A stretch of DNA of 64,000 nucleotides from contig NZ_CP022881.1 in NCBI RefSeq assembly GCF_003491325.1, positions 868,001 through 932,000 of the forward strand, in the 5' to 3' direction. A program made the position numbers and the translations under genes. Under the pieces are notes generated by a model. The model saw nothing but the letters and a program-made list of their open reading frames with translations. It ran no database searches and was not told the DNA's origin. Of the stretch, positions 7,865 through 17,126 are shown in pieces (the stretch's first letter is position 1; every line of letters begins with the position of its first letter). The DNA is from Staphylococcus sp. M0911 (lineage in GTDB: Bacteria > Bacillota > Bacilli > Staphylococcales > Staphylococcaceae).

Positions 7865-9799
7865 TTATAATTTTTCTTGTAATTCTTCCCATTCAAGCAT
7901 TGCTTGTTCTAATTCTTGTTCGGTATTCGATTTTAATTCAGCTAGTTCATTGGATTTTACAGGATCGCTATAAACATCGGGTTGTGTAAGTTGATGATCA
8001 ATGTCTTCGATCTTTGCTTCACATGATTCGATGATGGCTTCACGTTGCTCGATTTCACGTTCTATTTTGCGTTGTTCGCGACGACGCTGCTTTTGGTTTT
8101 CATATGATGACGCTGTAGTATGTTTAGTATTTGAGTGATTTGCAGACTCAATTTCACTCTCTGCTTTAGCTTTTAAGGCTGCAGCTTCTTCTGTTTTTTC
8201 AATATAATATTGATAATCACCAAGATACATTTTTCCACCATCATGATCTAGGTCAAATACTTTATTGGCTAATTGATTGATGAAGTATCTATCATGGGAT
8301 ACAAAGATAATAGTACCTGCAAAATGTTCTAAAGCTTGTTCTAACATTTCTTTCGAATCTATATCGAGGTGATTGGTAGGTTCATCTAAAATAAGTACAT
8401 TATCACGTTGCAACATTAACAAGGCTAATTGTAATCTTGCCTTTTCGCCACCAGATAAATCATTGATAATTTTTTTGACGTCGTCTTGTACGAATAAAAA
8501 ACGGCCTAATACTGCTCGAATATCTTTTTCGTTCATATTTGGATACTGGTCCCAAACATAATCTAAAATGGTTTTATTTGATTTGAATTCAGCTTGTTTT
8601 TGGTCATAGTAACCTATTTGTAAATTAGCACCAAATGTGACTTCGCCACCGAGTGGACGTTGTCTTTGAGCAATGGTTTTAATTAAAGTGGTTTTACCGA
8701 CACCATTTGGCCCAATAATAGCGATGTGATCACCTTTGGATACTTCCAAATTAATAGGTTTAGTAATAGGTGTATCATCATAACCAATTTCTAATTGTTT
8801 GATATGCATGACGTCATTTCCGGTATTTCTATCAAATCCAAATTGAATGTTAGCACTTCTTGCATCAATCATTGGTTTATCAATACGCTGAATTTTTTCT
8901 AATGTTTTACGACGGCTCTTTGCCATTCCACTTGTAGAAGCTCTTGTGATATTTTTTTCTACAAATGTTTCTAACCGTTTAATTTCTTCTTGTTGTTTTT
9001 CATATTCTTGCATACGTTTTTCATAATATTTATCTCGCTGTTGAATAAATTGTTCATAATTACCAATATATCGTTTAACACTACCTAAAGCGACGTCATA
9101 AACTTGTGTAACGATTTTGTCTAAGAAATATCTATCATGACTTATAATGACAATTGCGCCTTTAAAGTAACGCAAATAATCTTCTAACCATTTTGTAGTT
9201 TCTAAATCAAGATGGTTGGTAGGTTCATCAAGTAATAATAGATCTGGTTCATTTAACAACATTTGTGCAAGTGATAATCGTGTTTTTTGACCACCACTAA
9301 AGTCATTAATAGGCTTATTAAAGTCATCTTCATTAAAATTCAATCCATGAAGAACTGTTTTAATTTTACTGTCATATTGATAACCTTCTAATTGCTCAAA
9401 TTGATTTGATAAAGATTCATATTTTTCCATATGTGATTGATAAGTAGGTGTATCATACTCATTTGCATGGGCAGCTAACCAATCTGTTTCACGTTTGATT
9501 AATAGTTCCATATTTTTAATATGTTCAAATGGTTTTGACATTTCCTCGAACACAGTGGCGTTAGAGTCCAACGTCATTTGTTGTGTTAAATAGCCCATCT
9601 TAAGATTTTTAATCTTTGAAATGTGACCACTATCATAATCTTCAACGCCAGCAATGATTTTCATAAGTGTTGATTTACCGGCACCATTTCGTCCAACAAC
9701 GCCTATTCGTTCACCTGTTTTCACTTCAAAATCAACGTTAGTAAAGATATCTTCACCATCGAACGATTTAGAGATGTCATTAAGTTGTAAAAGTATCAT
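7865..9799 (-). CDS. ABC-F family ATPase (YdiF type)
   Basis: This soluble protein has two ABC ATPase domains and no membrane segments. ABC-F proteins bind the ribosomal E site to rescue or regulate translation, and a few give antibiotic resistance. The 644 residues contain Walker A GRNGAGKST and GPNGVGKTT, signatures FSGGQKTRLSLAQ and LSGGEKARLQLAL, and Walker B LLLLDEPTNHLD and VLILDEPTNHLD. The interdomain linker (about residues 240-310) is charged and helical. A C-terminal coiled coil of roughly 80 residues rich in Glu, Arg and Gln marks the YdiF/Uup-like branch. The position beside rex matches Bacillus ydiF. A housekeeping translation role is more likely than resistance. Confidence 0.9.
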   Translation of the reverse strand: MILLQLNDISKSFDGEDIFTNVDFEVKTGERIGVVGRNGAGKSTLMKIIAGVEDYDSGHISKIKNLKMGYLTQQMTLDSNATVFEEMSKPFEHIKNMELLIKRETDWLAAHANEYDTPTYQSHMEKYESLSNQFEQLEGYQYDSKIKTVLHGLNFNEDDFNKPINDFSGGQKTRLSLAQMLLNEPDLLLLDEPTNHLDLETTKWLEDYLRYFKGAIVIISHDRYFLDKIVTQVYDVALGSVKRYIGNYEQFIQQRDKYYEKRMQEYEKQQEEIKRLETFVEKNITRASTSGMAKSRRKTLEKIQRIDKPMIDARSANIQFGFDRNTGNDVMHIKQLEIGYDDTPITKPINLEVSKGDHIAIIGPNGVGKTTLIKTIAQRQRPLGGEVTFGANLQIGYYDQKQAEFKSNKTILDYVWDQYPNMNEKDIRAVLGRFLFVQDDVKKIINDLSGGEKARLQLALLMLQRDNVLILDEPTNHLDIDSKEMLEQALEHFAGTIIFVSHDRYFINQLANKVFDLDHDGGKMYLGDYQYYIEKTEEAAALKAKAESEIESANHSNTKHTTASSYENQKQRRREQRKIEREIEQREAIIESCEAKIEDIDHQLTQPDVYSDPVKSNELAELKSNTEQELEQAMLEWEELQEKL

Positions 9800-10053
9800 C
9801 CGACTTCACCTTTCTAAATATGCGATATCATTATAAACTATACATATAGTTTGATATGTTTAAATGTTTTGTTTATCATATTAATATTTATTTTACAGTA
9901 TTAAGCTGTGTCTTGAAACTAGGATATTTATTTTTAAATTTTATTAATGTATAATTAGCAAGTATTCATTGTGAACAATTATTTGGATTTTTATTGTTGC
10001 AAACATATATACATAAAATTAAAACCGTTTAGCGTCGAAGGGAGACAAATAAA

Positions 10054-10698
10054 ATGGCAAGTAACGTTAAAATTCCTCGAGCAACTTTAAAACGTTTACC
10101 GTTATATTATAGATTTGTGAGTAATCTAAAATCTAAAGGTATTGACCGTGTTAATTCTAAAGCTATTAGCGAAGCATTACAAATAGATTCAGCTACGATT
10201 CGTAGAGATTTTTCATATTTTGGCGAATTAGGTAAAAAAGGATATGGCTATAATATAGATAGTTTAATTGAATTTTTCAAAGCTGAAATTAGTGGTAGCA
10301 ATGATATTAAAATTGCAATTGTTGGTGTGGGTAACTTAGGTCGAGCATTATTAACATATAACTTCTCAATTCACGATGAAATGACCATTACAGAAGCATT
10401 TGATGTAAATCAAGATGTCATCGGCGAACAAGTAGGCCGTGTTGTTGTAAAAGATAGCAAGACTTTAAAACATACGTTATCAAATCAAGATATTGATGTA
10501 GTCATTCTTACAACACCTGAACAGGTTGCCCAAAGTGTTACAGATGAGCTGGTTGAATCTGGTATTAAAGGTATTATGAATTTTACACCAGCGAGAGTGA
10601 GTACGCCAACTGATGTACAAGTACATCATATTGATTTAGGTATTGAATTACAGTCCTTACTTTTCTTTATGAGAAATTATGATGAATCAATGAAATAG
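10054..10698 (+). CDS. rex: Redox-sensing transcriptional repressor Rex
   Basis: Rex senses the NADH/NAD+ ratio and represses fermentation and anaerobic respiration genes when NADH is low. The 214 residues hold an N-terminal winged helix (about residues 5-75, with [21 protein letters not shown]) and a Rossmann NAD-binding domain starting [16 protein letters not shown]-terminal swap helix ends in [10 protein letters not shown]. The start follows GAAGGGAGACAAATAAA. It is transcribed away from the ABC-F gene across a 254-bp gap that holds no other gene. The downstream small ORF may be cotranscribed, as it starts 27 nt after the stop. Confidence 0.96.
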   Translation: MASNVKIPRATLKRLPLYYRFVSNLKSKGIDRVNSKAISEALQIDSATIRRDFSYFGELGKKGYGYNIDSLIEFFKAEISGSNDIKIAIVGVGNLGRALLTYNFSIHDEMTITEAFDVNQDVIGEQVGRVVVKDSKTLKHTLSNQDIDVVILTTPEQVAQSVTDELVESGIKGIMNFTPARVSTPTDVQVHHIDLGIELQSLLFFMRNYDESMK

Positions 10699-10725
10699 CA
10701 TATTGATCATTTGGTGGGACTTTTT

Positions 10726-11031
10726 ATGAATGATAAAGTATTGATTCAAATAGGGTGTATGTATAAAGCACATTTACCTACATTAATATACATTCCAGGA
10801 CAATTGGTATTGAACGGTCATACATTAGTGTTCAAGTCCTATTATACAAATCATAATCCTCTAAATTTAGATATTGATGTTAAAAAAATTATTCGTTACC
10901 AAATACGTAAGGGGTTACTGGGACATAAATTATTGATTTACTATAACCAAACTTGGTATAAATTTAGTCATTTTAAAGCAAATGAATTGCAAGCATTAGT
11001 TCATTATATCGATGAAATACAAGCACTTTAA
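10726..11031 (+). CDS. Hypothetical protein, conserved small basic protein
   Basis: This 101-residue protein is not recognised. The start MNDKVLIQIG was chosen because GGTGGGAC lies 6 nt upstream. It is a soluble, probably beta-rich sequence with alternating hydrophobic and basic residues (VKKIIRYQIRKGLLGHKLLIYY) and no signal peptide or membrane helix. The pattern FKSYYTNHNPLNLDIDVKKI...W.KFSHF.A.EL resembles a small PH- or GRAM-like fold, but this is a guess. It directly follows rex and precedes a strong terminator, so it belongs to the rex transcript. Confidence 0.7.
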   Translation: MNDKVLIQIGCMYKAHLPTLIYIPGQLVLNGHTLVFKSYYTNHNPLNLDIDVKKIIRYQIRKGLLGHKLLIYYNQTWYKFSHFKANELQALVHYIDEIQAL

Positions 11032-11044
11032 AAAGTGATGAGCA

Positions 11045-11077
11045 AGAGTACATCTTATCGAGATGTACTCTTTTTTT
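11045..11077 (+). terminator. Terminator of the rex transcript
   Basis: A perfect stem AGAGTACATCT / AGATGTACTCT with a short loop, followed by seven T. Confidence 0.92.
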
Positions 11078-11202
11078 ATTTTAAATAAAGCATTTCATTG
11101 ATAAATGTGTAGAATTAAGAAACATATTATGATAGTGAACTTGAAATATAACACTTTATCCTGTAAAATAACTTAGTATTTATATCGGAAAAGGGTGATA
11201 AC

Positions 11203-12273
11203 GTGGTTTGGATGATTATAAGCGGTTTGATCGTCGGCGTACTATTAGGATTTGTAATGCAACGAACACGCTTTTGCTTAGCAGGCGGTTTTAGAGATAT
11301 GTATGTTCAAAAAAGTAATAAAATGTTCTATGCATTGCTTGTTGCTATTACAGTTCAAAGTATTGGTTTATTAATATTAACAAGTTTAGGTATAGTAAAT
11401 GTTCCAGCACACACATTTCCAATTGTTGGTACAATCATTGGTTCTTTTGTCTTTGGCATAGGTATTGTATTAGCAGGTGGTTGTGCTACTGGAACATATT
11501 ATAGAGCAGGAGAAGGTTTAATAGGTAGTTGGGTTGCACTCATTTTATATGCATTAACAAGTGCAATTACTAAGACAGGTGTTTTGTCACCAGTCCTAAA
11601 AGTAATTAATCAACCTACAAATGTCAATGCAAGTATGGCAGATACATTGCATATTCCCAATTGGATTTTAGTAATACTAATAACGTTAATTACTTTAATA
11701 TTAGTGACAAAAACACTTAAAAAGCCTAAAGTAGCAGTCCCTAAATTAAAACAGAAGTATTCAGGCGTAAGACATTATTTATTTGAAAGAAGATATCATC
11801 CGTTTGTAGCGGCTATTGCAGTTGGTTTAATCGCTTTATTAGCTTGGCCAATGAGTAGTTCTACTGGTAGAGATTATGGATTAGGAATTACGACACCTTC
11901 AGCAAATATTGTTAATTTCTTAATTACTGGAAATACACAACTCATTGATTGGGGCGCATTTTTAGTTATAGGTATATTCCTAGGTTCTTACATTGCTGCT
12001 AAAGGATCAAAAGAATTTAAATGGCGTTTACCAGATAAGAAAACAATTAGAAATAGTGCAATTGGTGGCATTTTAATGGGCTTTGGAGCCTCTGTTGCAG
12101 GTGGTTGTTCAATCGGTAATGGCTTAGTTGAAACGGCGACAATGAGTTGGCAAGGCTGGATTGGTCTAGGTTCAATGATTCTAGGTGTATGGTTTATGAG
12201 TTACTTTATTTTTATTAAGCCAATGAAACAACTACAACAATCGACTAAAAAACAACAAACACAAACGACTTAA
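11203..12273 (+). CDS. tsuA: Thiosulfate/sulfur transporter, YeeE/YedE family
   Basis: This is an integral membrane protein of 356 residues with about nine hydrophobic helices. The family imports thiosulfate or related sulfur species through a relay of conserved cysteines. Those motifs are present: GGCATGTYYRAGEG (around residue 91) and GGCSIGNGLVETA (around residue 303), with a third Cys in the N-terminal helix (RFCLAGGFRDM). The start is GTG after AAAAGGGTG. A TusA-like protein follows 12 nt downstream, the usual TsuA-TsuB pairing for sulfur import and delivery. The transported species here is inferred from characterised homologues. Confidence 0.88.
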   Translation: MVWMIISGLIVGVLLGFVMQRTRFCLAGGFRDMYVQKSNKMFYALLVAITVQSIGLLILTSLGIVNVPAHTFPIVGTIIGSFVFGIGIVLAGGCATGTYYRAGEGLIGSWVALILYALTSAITKTGVLSPVLKVINQPTNVNASMADTLHIPNWILVILITLITLILVTKTLKKPKVAVPKLKQKYSGVRHYLFERRYHPFVAAIAVGLIALLAWPMSSSTGRDYGLGITTPSANIVNFLITGNTQLIDWGAFLVIGIFLGSYIAAKGSKEFKWRLPDKKTIRNSAIGGILMGFGASVAGGCSIGNGLVETATMSWQGWIGLGSMILGVWFMSYFIFIKPMKQLQQSTKKQQTQTT

Positions 12274-12285
12274 GGAGGAGTTATT

Positions 12286-12510
12286 ATGGTATATGAATTA
12301 GGCACAGTTGGTATGGTTTGTCCTTTCCCTTTAATAGAAGCTCAAAAGAAAATGACTGAATTAGATTCTGGTGATGAATTAAAAATTGATTTTGATTGTA
12401 CACAGGCGACTGAGGCAATCCCTAATTGGGCGGCAGAAAATGGTTACCCTGTTACTAATTATGAACAACTTGGTGATGCGTCTTGGACAATTACTGTACA
12501 AAAGGCGTAA
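12286..12510 (+). CDS. tsuB: TusA-like sulfur carrier
   Basis: This 74-residue SirA/TusA-fold protein has the family motif GMVCPFPLIEAQKKM, in which the Cys of the CPxP sequence carries persulfide or interacts with thiosulfate. The rest shows the two-layer fold pattern (LKIDFDCTQATEAIPNWA). It follows tsuA after a strong AAGGAGGAG site and is the last gene of the pair before a terminator. It probably takes sulfur from TsuA at the inner face of the membrane. Confidence 0.88.
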   Translation: MVYELGTVGMVCPFPLIEAQKKMTELDSGDELKIDFDCTQATEAIPNWAAENGYPVTNYEQLGDASWTITVQKA

Positions 12511-12520
12511 AATAATGATA

Positions 12521-12562
12521 AATATAGATAGAGCATCCATCATGGGTGCTCTATCTATATTT
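12521..12562 (+). terminator. Terminator after tsuB
   Basis: A long stem of about 18 bp (AATATAGATAGAGCA pairs with TGCTCTATCTATATT) lies 10 bp after the tsuB stop and ends in a T-rich tail. Confidence 0.85.
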
Positions 12563-12583
12563 ATTCAACTAGAAATTAGTATT

Positions 12584-12594
12584 TTAAGCGATTA
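12584..12594. promoter_or_regulatory. Putative ScrR operator upstream of scrR
   Basis: TTAAGCGATTA lies 56 bp upstream of the scrR start. It matches TTAAACGATTA at 13870-13880 before scrB in 10 of 11 bases. A shared site before a LacI-family gene and before its target supports an autoregulatory operator; this is inferred. Confidence 0.55.
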
Positions 12595-12649
12595 CATTTA
12601 TGATAGAATAGATATAAGTTTTCCAAAATATGATGGGTGAGTAACTTTT

Positions 12650-13600
12650 ATAAAAAATATATCGGATATCGCAAAATTAGCAGGAGTATCAAAGAGTACG
12701 GTTTCTAGGTATTTAAATAATGGATCTGTCAGTCCAAAGACACGTTTGAAACTAAGTAGGATCATTAATGAACATGACTACCAACCGAATCAATTCGCGC
12801 AAAGTTTAAGAGCAACTCAAACACGTATTATAGGTGCTATCATTCCAAGGATGAACTCTTATGCTGTTGATGAAACAGTGAAGGGTATCGTAAATCAATG
12901 TCAACAACATAACTATCAACTGTTACTTAACTATACTGGATTACATATGGAAGCAGAAATTGAAGCCATTGAAACGTTATCTCGTAGTAAAGTAGATGCA
13001 ATTATTTTAATGGCAACTGATATTACTGATAAACATTTGGAAGTGATTGATAAAGCTAATGTACCTGTCATTATTGTTGGACAAGCATATCCTGGTTTAC
13101 ATAGCATCACGCATGATGATTATCAAGCAGGATTAAAAGTGGGTGAGTGGGTAGGTCAAAGACAACCGCGACGTGTTGTATTTTTTAGTGTTACTGAGAA
13201 AGATATTGCGGTAGGTGTACATAGGAAAAGTGGTTTAATCGATGGCTTATCAAAATATCAAATTAAACCAGATATATTTGAAACCTCATTTAAATATGAA
13301 GAAGCATTAAAAGATATTAAGCAAACGTTAACAAAGATTAATGATGCTGACGTCATTATTGGTGCGACTGATGCCATTGCGTTGGCAATTCATAAATATC
13401 GTTTTAATTCAGATCAATTATTAAAACCAACAATAATTCATGGATTTGGTGGAGATCCTATGACACAAATTGTTTCTCCAATTATTCGAACAATACAGTT
13501 TAATTATTATGAAGCGGGACAACGTGCGATGCTTGAAGTTAGACAATTGATTAAGGGAGAATCTATTGAAGAATCCATCGTGATACCAGTGAAATTATAA
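12650..13600 (+). CDS. scrR: Sucrose operon repressor ScrR (LacI family), apparent AUA start
   Basis: This LacI/GalR repressor controls sucrose genes. The frame is open from 12650 and gives 316 residues. The helix-turn-helix is complete: ISDIAKLAGVSKSTVSRYLNNG, then the hinge. The periplasmic-binding-type sugar domain follows (IIGAIIPRMNSY onward). The first plausible codon is ATA, followed by KNISDIAKLAG, with GGGTGAG about 10 nt upstream. An in-frame TGA at 12641-12643 bars a longer form. The next standard start (TTG at 12746) would remove the whole DNA-binding domain. Either AUA is used or an ATG has mutated or been misread. It lies 301 bp upstream of scrB, transcribed in the same direction. 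Confidence 0.85.
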   Translation: MKNISDIAKLAGVSKSTVSRYLNNGSVSPKTRLKLSRIINEHDYQPNQFAQSLRATQTRIIGAIIPRMNSYAVDETVKGIVNQCQQHNYQLLLNYTGLHMEAEIEAIETLSRSKVDAIILMATDITDKHLEVIDKANVPVIIVGQAYPGLHSITHDDYQAGLKVGEWVGQRQPRRVVFFSVTEKDIAVGVHRKSGLIDGLSKYQIKPDIFETSFKYEEALKDIKQTLTKINDADVIIGATDAIALAIHKYRFNSDQLLKPTIIHGFGGDPMTQIVSPIIRTIQFNYYEAGQRAMLEVRQLIKGESIEESIVIPVKL

Positions 13601-13683
13601 AGAATATATTCAATTTATATGGAACCGATACCAGTATAAATGATAAAATATAAACATCATACTTACTAGGTCAAGTGACTCAT

Positions 13684-13716
13684 GTCTATAGAATTTAGAA
13701 AACAAATTCTATAGAC
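13684..13716. repeat. Perfect 13-bp inverted repeat in the scrR-scrB gap
   Basis: GTCTATAGAATTT and its exact complement flank a 7-nt loop. No T-run follows on either strand, so it is not a standard terminator. The 301-bp gap between scrR and scrB (13601-13901) holds this hairpin and the operator-like site near its end; I see no gene in it. Confidence 0.7.
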
Positions 13717-13869
13717 AATGCAAGTTGGGGAGAACAAGTATAAAGACATACATTTACATGAACGTGTATGATATAGCATAAAGTTTCGATCTTAGGTGCA
13801 AACATCATGCTTAAACATAAGTATATGTATCAAGGGTTCTTTATTATTTATAAACTTAACCCCATTTAC

Positions 13870-13880
13870 TTAAACGATTA
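13870..13880. promoter_or_regulatory. Putative ScrR operator upstream of scrB
   Basis: TTAAACGATTA lies 21 bp upstream of the scrB start, just before a TATAAAAT-like sequence. It nearly matches the site before scrR. ScrR bound here would block transcription of scrBK; inferred. Confidence 0.55.
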
Positions 13881-13901
13881 TTATAAAATAGGGGGATATG
13901 A

Positions 13902-15386
13902 ATGACTGAATGGACTAAAGAAGAACGTTATCAACGAATAGAAGAGGTTGATAGCGATAAATTATTAAATTTAAAACAACAAGTACAATTATCTCCGTAT
14001 AGACAAACTTTCCATATTCAACCAGAAACGGGTTTATTAAATGATCCCAATGGTTTAATTTATTTTAATGGAAAGTATTATGTCTCACATCAATGGTTCC
14101 CATTAGGCGCAGTACATGGTTTGAAATATTGGTTTAATTATACGAGTGACGACTTGGTTCACTTCGAACCTCAAGGAGTCATACTAAGTCCAGATACCAA
14201 ATTTGATAGTCATGGTGTTTATAGTGGAAGTGTTTTTGAATTTCAAGGTCATTTATATTATATGTACACTGGAAATCACCGTGATCATAATTGGGAAAGA
14301 CATTCATCACAAATGATAGCTAGAATGAAAGCTGACGGTTCAGTAGAGAAGTTTCCTAAACCTGTTATTAGCCAACAACCTGAAGGCTATACAAGTCATT
14401 TTAGAGATCCAAAAGTATTTCAAATTGAGGACCAATATTATGCGATTTTGGGTGCCCAAACTATGGATGAATTTGGTAGATTATTATTATATAGCTCGAA
14501 AGATATTGTGAATTGGCATTTCCAAGGAGAAATTAAAACATCATTAAACCAATTTGGTTATATGTGGGAGTGTCCTGACTATTTTGAACTGGATGGCCAT
14601 GATATCATTATGTTCTGTCCACAAGGCATTGATAGTGAGGAAGATAAATATCGTAATATTTATCAATCTGGCTATATCATGGGTGATTTAAATCTAGATA
14701 CTTTAGAGTTTGATCATCAATCATTTTTAGAATTAGACAGAGGTTTTGATTTTTATGCTCCACAAACATTTCTCGATAAAAATGGTCAACGTATCTTAAT
14801 TGGTTGGATGGGATTACCAGAAACAACATATCCTACAGATGAAGAAGGTTGGGCACATTGTTTAACTATTCCAAGAGTATTAACTGTTGAAAACGGTAAG
14901 TTGAAACAAAGACCTATTCAAAGTCTAGAAAAATTAAGATATAACAAAGAAACTGCTTTAGGTTACGCTAATAAATTTACAACGAAGTTACATCCTTATG
15001 AGGGTAAACAGTACGAATTAATCATTGATATTTTAGAAAATGATGCTTCTGAAGTTTATTTTGAGTTAAGAACATCAAGATATCAATCGACAATGATTTC
15101 TTATAATAAGCGTGACAATAAAGTGACGCTTGATCGAACTGATAGTGGTTTGTTACCAGGTAATGTGGAAGGTACTACACGTAGTACAAAATTGGATTCA
15201 ACACTAACTCAGTTACGCATATTTGTAGATACATCAAGTATAGAAATTTTCTGTAATGATGGTGAACGTGTATTAACTTCAAGAATATTCCCTGTGGAAG
15301 AAGCAACCGGTATTAAAACTTCTACTGAATCAGGACAAGTTTATTTACAATTTACGAAATATAATTTGAAAGGTGATCTTTCATGA
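13902..15386 (+). CDS. scrB: Sucrose-6-phosphate hydrolase (GH32)
   Basis: ScrB cleaves sucrose-6-phosphate, made during PTS uptake, into glucose-6-phosphate and fructose. The 494 residues show the GH32 catalytic set. The nucleophile Asp is in LLNDPNGLIYF (about residue 48), the transition-state Asp in HFRDPKVF, and the acid/base Glu in WECPDYFEL. A beta-sandwich domain follows from about residue 340. The start ATG has TAGGGGGATATGA before it. The last 4 nt overlap scrK. The sucrose PTS permease gene (scrA) is not in the window. Confidence 0.95.
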   Translation: MTEWTKEERYQRIEEVDSDKLLNLKQQVQLSPYRQTFHIQPETGLLNDPNGLIYFNGKYYVSHQWFPLGAVHGLKYWFNYTSDDLVHFEPQGVILSPDTKFDSHGVYSGSVFEFQGHLYYMYTGNHRDHNWERHSSQMIARMKADGSVEKFPKPVISQQPEGYTSHFRDPKVFQIEDQYYAILGAQTMDEFGRLLLYSSKDIVNWHFQGEIKTSLNQFGYMWECPDYFELDGHDIIMFCPQGIDSEEDKYRNIYQSGYIMGDLNLDTLEFDHQSFLELDRGFDFYAPQTFLDKNGQRILIGWMGLPETTYPTDEEGWAHCLTIPRVLTVENGKLKQRPIQSLEKLRYNKETALGYANKFTTKLHPYEGKQYELIIDILENDASEVYFELRTSRYQSTMISYNKRDNKVTLDRTDSGLLPGNVEGTTRSTKLDSTLTQLRIFVDTSSIEIFCNDGERVLTSRIFPVEEATGIKTSTESGQVYLQFTKYNLKGDLS

Positions 15387-16339
15387 GACGTTTATTCGCA
15401 ATTGGTGAAGCGCTAATCGATTTTATGCCAACAGTAACTGATACTGCACTTAAAGACGTGGAACAATTTTCACGTCAAGTAGGTGGTGCACCTTGTAACG
15501 TTGCTTGTACAGTACAAAAGTTAGGTGCACAAGCTGAAATGATTACGCAACTTGGCAATGATGCATTTGGAGATATTATCGTTGAAACACTACAAAATAT
15601 TGGTGTTGGTACTGGTTATATTAAAAGAACAAATGAGGCGAATACAGCACTTGCTTTTGTAAGTTTAAAGGCAGATGGGCAAAGAGATTTTTCATTTTAT
15701 CGAAAACCATCTGCAGATATGTTATATGAAGCTCAAAATATTGAAGATATAGACATGGGTAAGGGTGATATTTTACATTTTTGCTCTGTTGATTTAGTAG
15801 ATAGCCCAATGAAACAAGCACATTTAGCAATGGTTGAGAAATTTGAACAGCAACAAGGAACTATTGTTTTTGATCCTAATGTCCGATTGCCTTTATGGGA
15901 TAATGAAGAGGATTGTCGTAACGCTATACTGACATTTATACCTAAAGCACATGTTATTAAAGTTTCAGATGAAGAGCTTGAATTTATTACGGGAGAGCAT
16001 GATGAATCTAAAGCGATTGCATCGCTATTTGTAGGTCATGTTGAAGCGGTAATTTATACGCAAGGTGCTAAAGGTGCCTCAATTTATTTAAAAGATGGGA
16101 CAGTAAAACATCATGAAGGCTTTAAAGTCAAAGCCATCGATACGACTGGTGCTGGAGACGCCTTTATAGGAGCCGTGATAAGTCAAATATTAACTCATCA
16201 AGATATGTCTATAGAGAGATTGTTTAAACAACAAGGTGAAGCAATCTTACATTTCAGTAATCTTGTAGCAGCAAAAGTAACGACAAAATATGGTGCCATT
16301 GACAGTATTCCTACTTTAGATGAAATTGATCATGCATAA
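15383..16339 (+). CDS. scrK: Fructokinase (PfkB/ribokinase family)
   Basis: This kinase phosphorylates the fructose released by ScrB to fructose-6-phosphate. The 318 residues begin with the PfkB pattern GEALIDFMP and GGAPCNVACTVQKLG. The catalytic and anion-hole signature DTTGAGDAFIGAV is at about residue 252. The ATG overlaps the scrB stop by 4 nt, so translation is coupled. The pair is followed by a terminator shared with the convergent agr operon. Confidence 0.93.
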   Translation: MRRLFAIGEALIDFMPTVTDTALKDVEQFSRQVGGAPCNVACTVQKLGAQAEMITQLGNDAFGDIIVETLQNIGVGTGYIKRTNEANTALAFVSLKADGQRDFSFYRKPSADMLYEAQNIEDIDMGKGDILHFCSVDLVDSPMKQAHLAMVEKFEQQQGTIVFDPNVRLPLWDNEEDCRNAILTFIPKAHVIKVSDEELEFITGEHDESKAIASLFVGHVEAVIYTQGAKGASIYLKDGTVKHHEGFKVKAIDTTGAGDAFIGAVISQILTHQDMSIERLFKQQGEAILHFSNLVAAKVTTKYGAIDSIPTLDEIDHA

Positions 16340-16342
16340 TAG

Positions 16343-16377
16343 AACAACCATCCGTTTAAGACTAACGGATGGTTGTT
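16343..16377. terminator. Bidirectional terminator between scrK and agrA
   Basis: A perfect 14-bp stem (AACAACCATCCGTT and its complement), 7-nt loop. T-rich sequence follows on the plus strand. It separates two convergent operons. Confidence 0.9.
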
Positions 16378-16397
16378 TATTTATATTAATAATGGAA

Positions 16398-17114
16398 TTA
16401 TATCTTTTTGACATTACGAACAGATGCATAACAGTGTTCTTTATTTTTAAAATAGACAATACGCTCTTTAGAATCAATGGATTCAATATTTCTCCGATTA
16501 ATCACAAAGCTATTATGACATCTAAAGAAACGGTCATCTAATTGACTTAATTCTTTAAGGTTACCATAAAATTCGATTTGTCTATTATCTAAATGTGCAA
16601 TTAAACGATGTGATTTACTAGATGATTCAAAAAACATGATATCGTCATATTGTACATAAACTGAATTACTACCACGTTTCAACTCAATTGTTTCTACATT
16701 ACTTTCTTTGGATAATAATTTGAGTCTTGTGTGAGCTGTTTCTAAACAATCGATAATACGTGTTTTCAGTTCTGCAGGATCATCTTTGAATATAAAATCC
16801 ATTGCAGCGACTTTATAAACGAAAGTGAGATACGTTAATTCACTATGGCTTGTTACAAAAATGATATTACCTACAGGATCATGTTTTCGAATTTCACTAC
16901 CTAATTTAATACCATTTATATCTGCTTCAAGTTGTATATCTAAGAAATAACAACCGATGTCATTCATATTTTTGGATTGCTCAAGCACTTCATAAGGATC
17001 ATCAGTTGCGAGAGCAAGCTCCATAGGCTTCTCTTCAATCATAATGTAATTTTTAATAATGGAAGCCATATTTTCTCGTTGTTTTGGATCATCTTCGCAA
17101 ATGAATATTTTCAT
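16398..17114 (-). CDS. agrA: Accessory gene regulator response regulator AgrA
   Basis: AgrA is the response regulator of the agr quorum system. When phosphorylated by AgrC it activates the P2 and P3 promoters. The 238 residues begin KIFICEDDPKQREN. The receiver Asp lies in YFLDIQLEAD (about residue 59), and the Lys and phospho-signalling Ser/Thr patches follow. The C-terminal half is a LytTR DNA-binding domain (FFESSSKSHRLIAHL, FFRCHNSFVINRRNI). It is the last gene of agrBDCA, 12 bp after agrC. Confidence 0.97.
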   Translation of the reverse strand: MKIFICEDDPKQRENMASIIKNYIMIEEKPMELALATDDPYEVLEQSKNMNDIGCYFLDIQLEADINGIKLGSEIRKHDPVGNIIFVTSHSELTYLTFVYKVAAMDFIFKDDPAELKTRIIDCLETAHTRLKLLSKESNVETIELKRGSNSVYVQYDDIMFFESSSKSHRLIAHLDNRQIEFYGNLKELSQLDDRFFRCHNSFVINRRNIESIDSKERIVYFKNKEHCYASVRNVKKI

Positions 17115-17126
17115 GATTTCACATCC

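Noticed and set aside
9969..9986. TTGTGAACAATTATTTGG upstream of rex as a Rex operator
   Set aside because: Only the left half matches TTGTGAAWWWWTTCACAA; the right half has almost no agreement.
12386..12640. An 84-codon ORF overlapping tsuB and reading to scrR
   Set aside because: It is out of frame in tsuB and crosses the terminator hairpin; no ribosome site.
16320..16541. A 73-codon plus-strand ORF between scrK and agrA
   Set aside because: It runs through the bidirectional terminator and antisense to agrA, without support as a gene.
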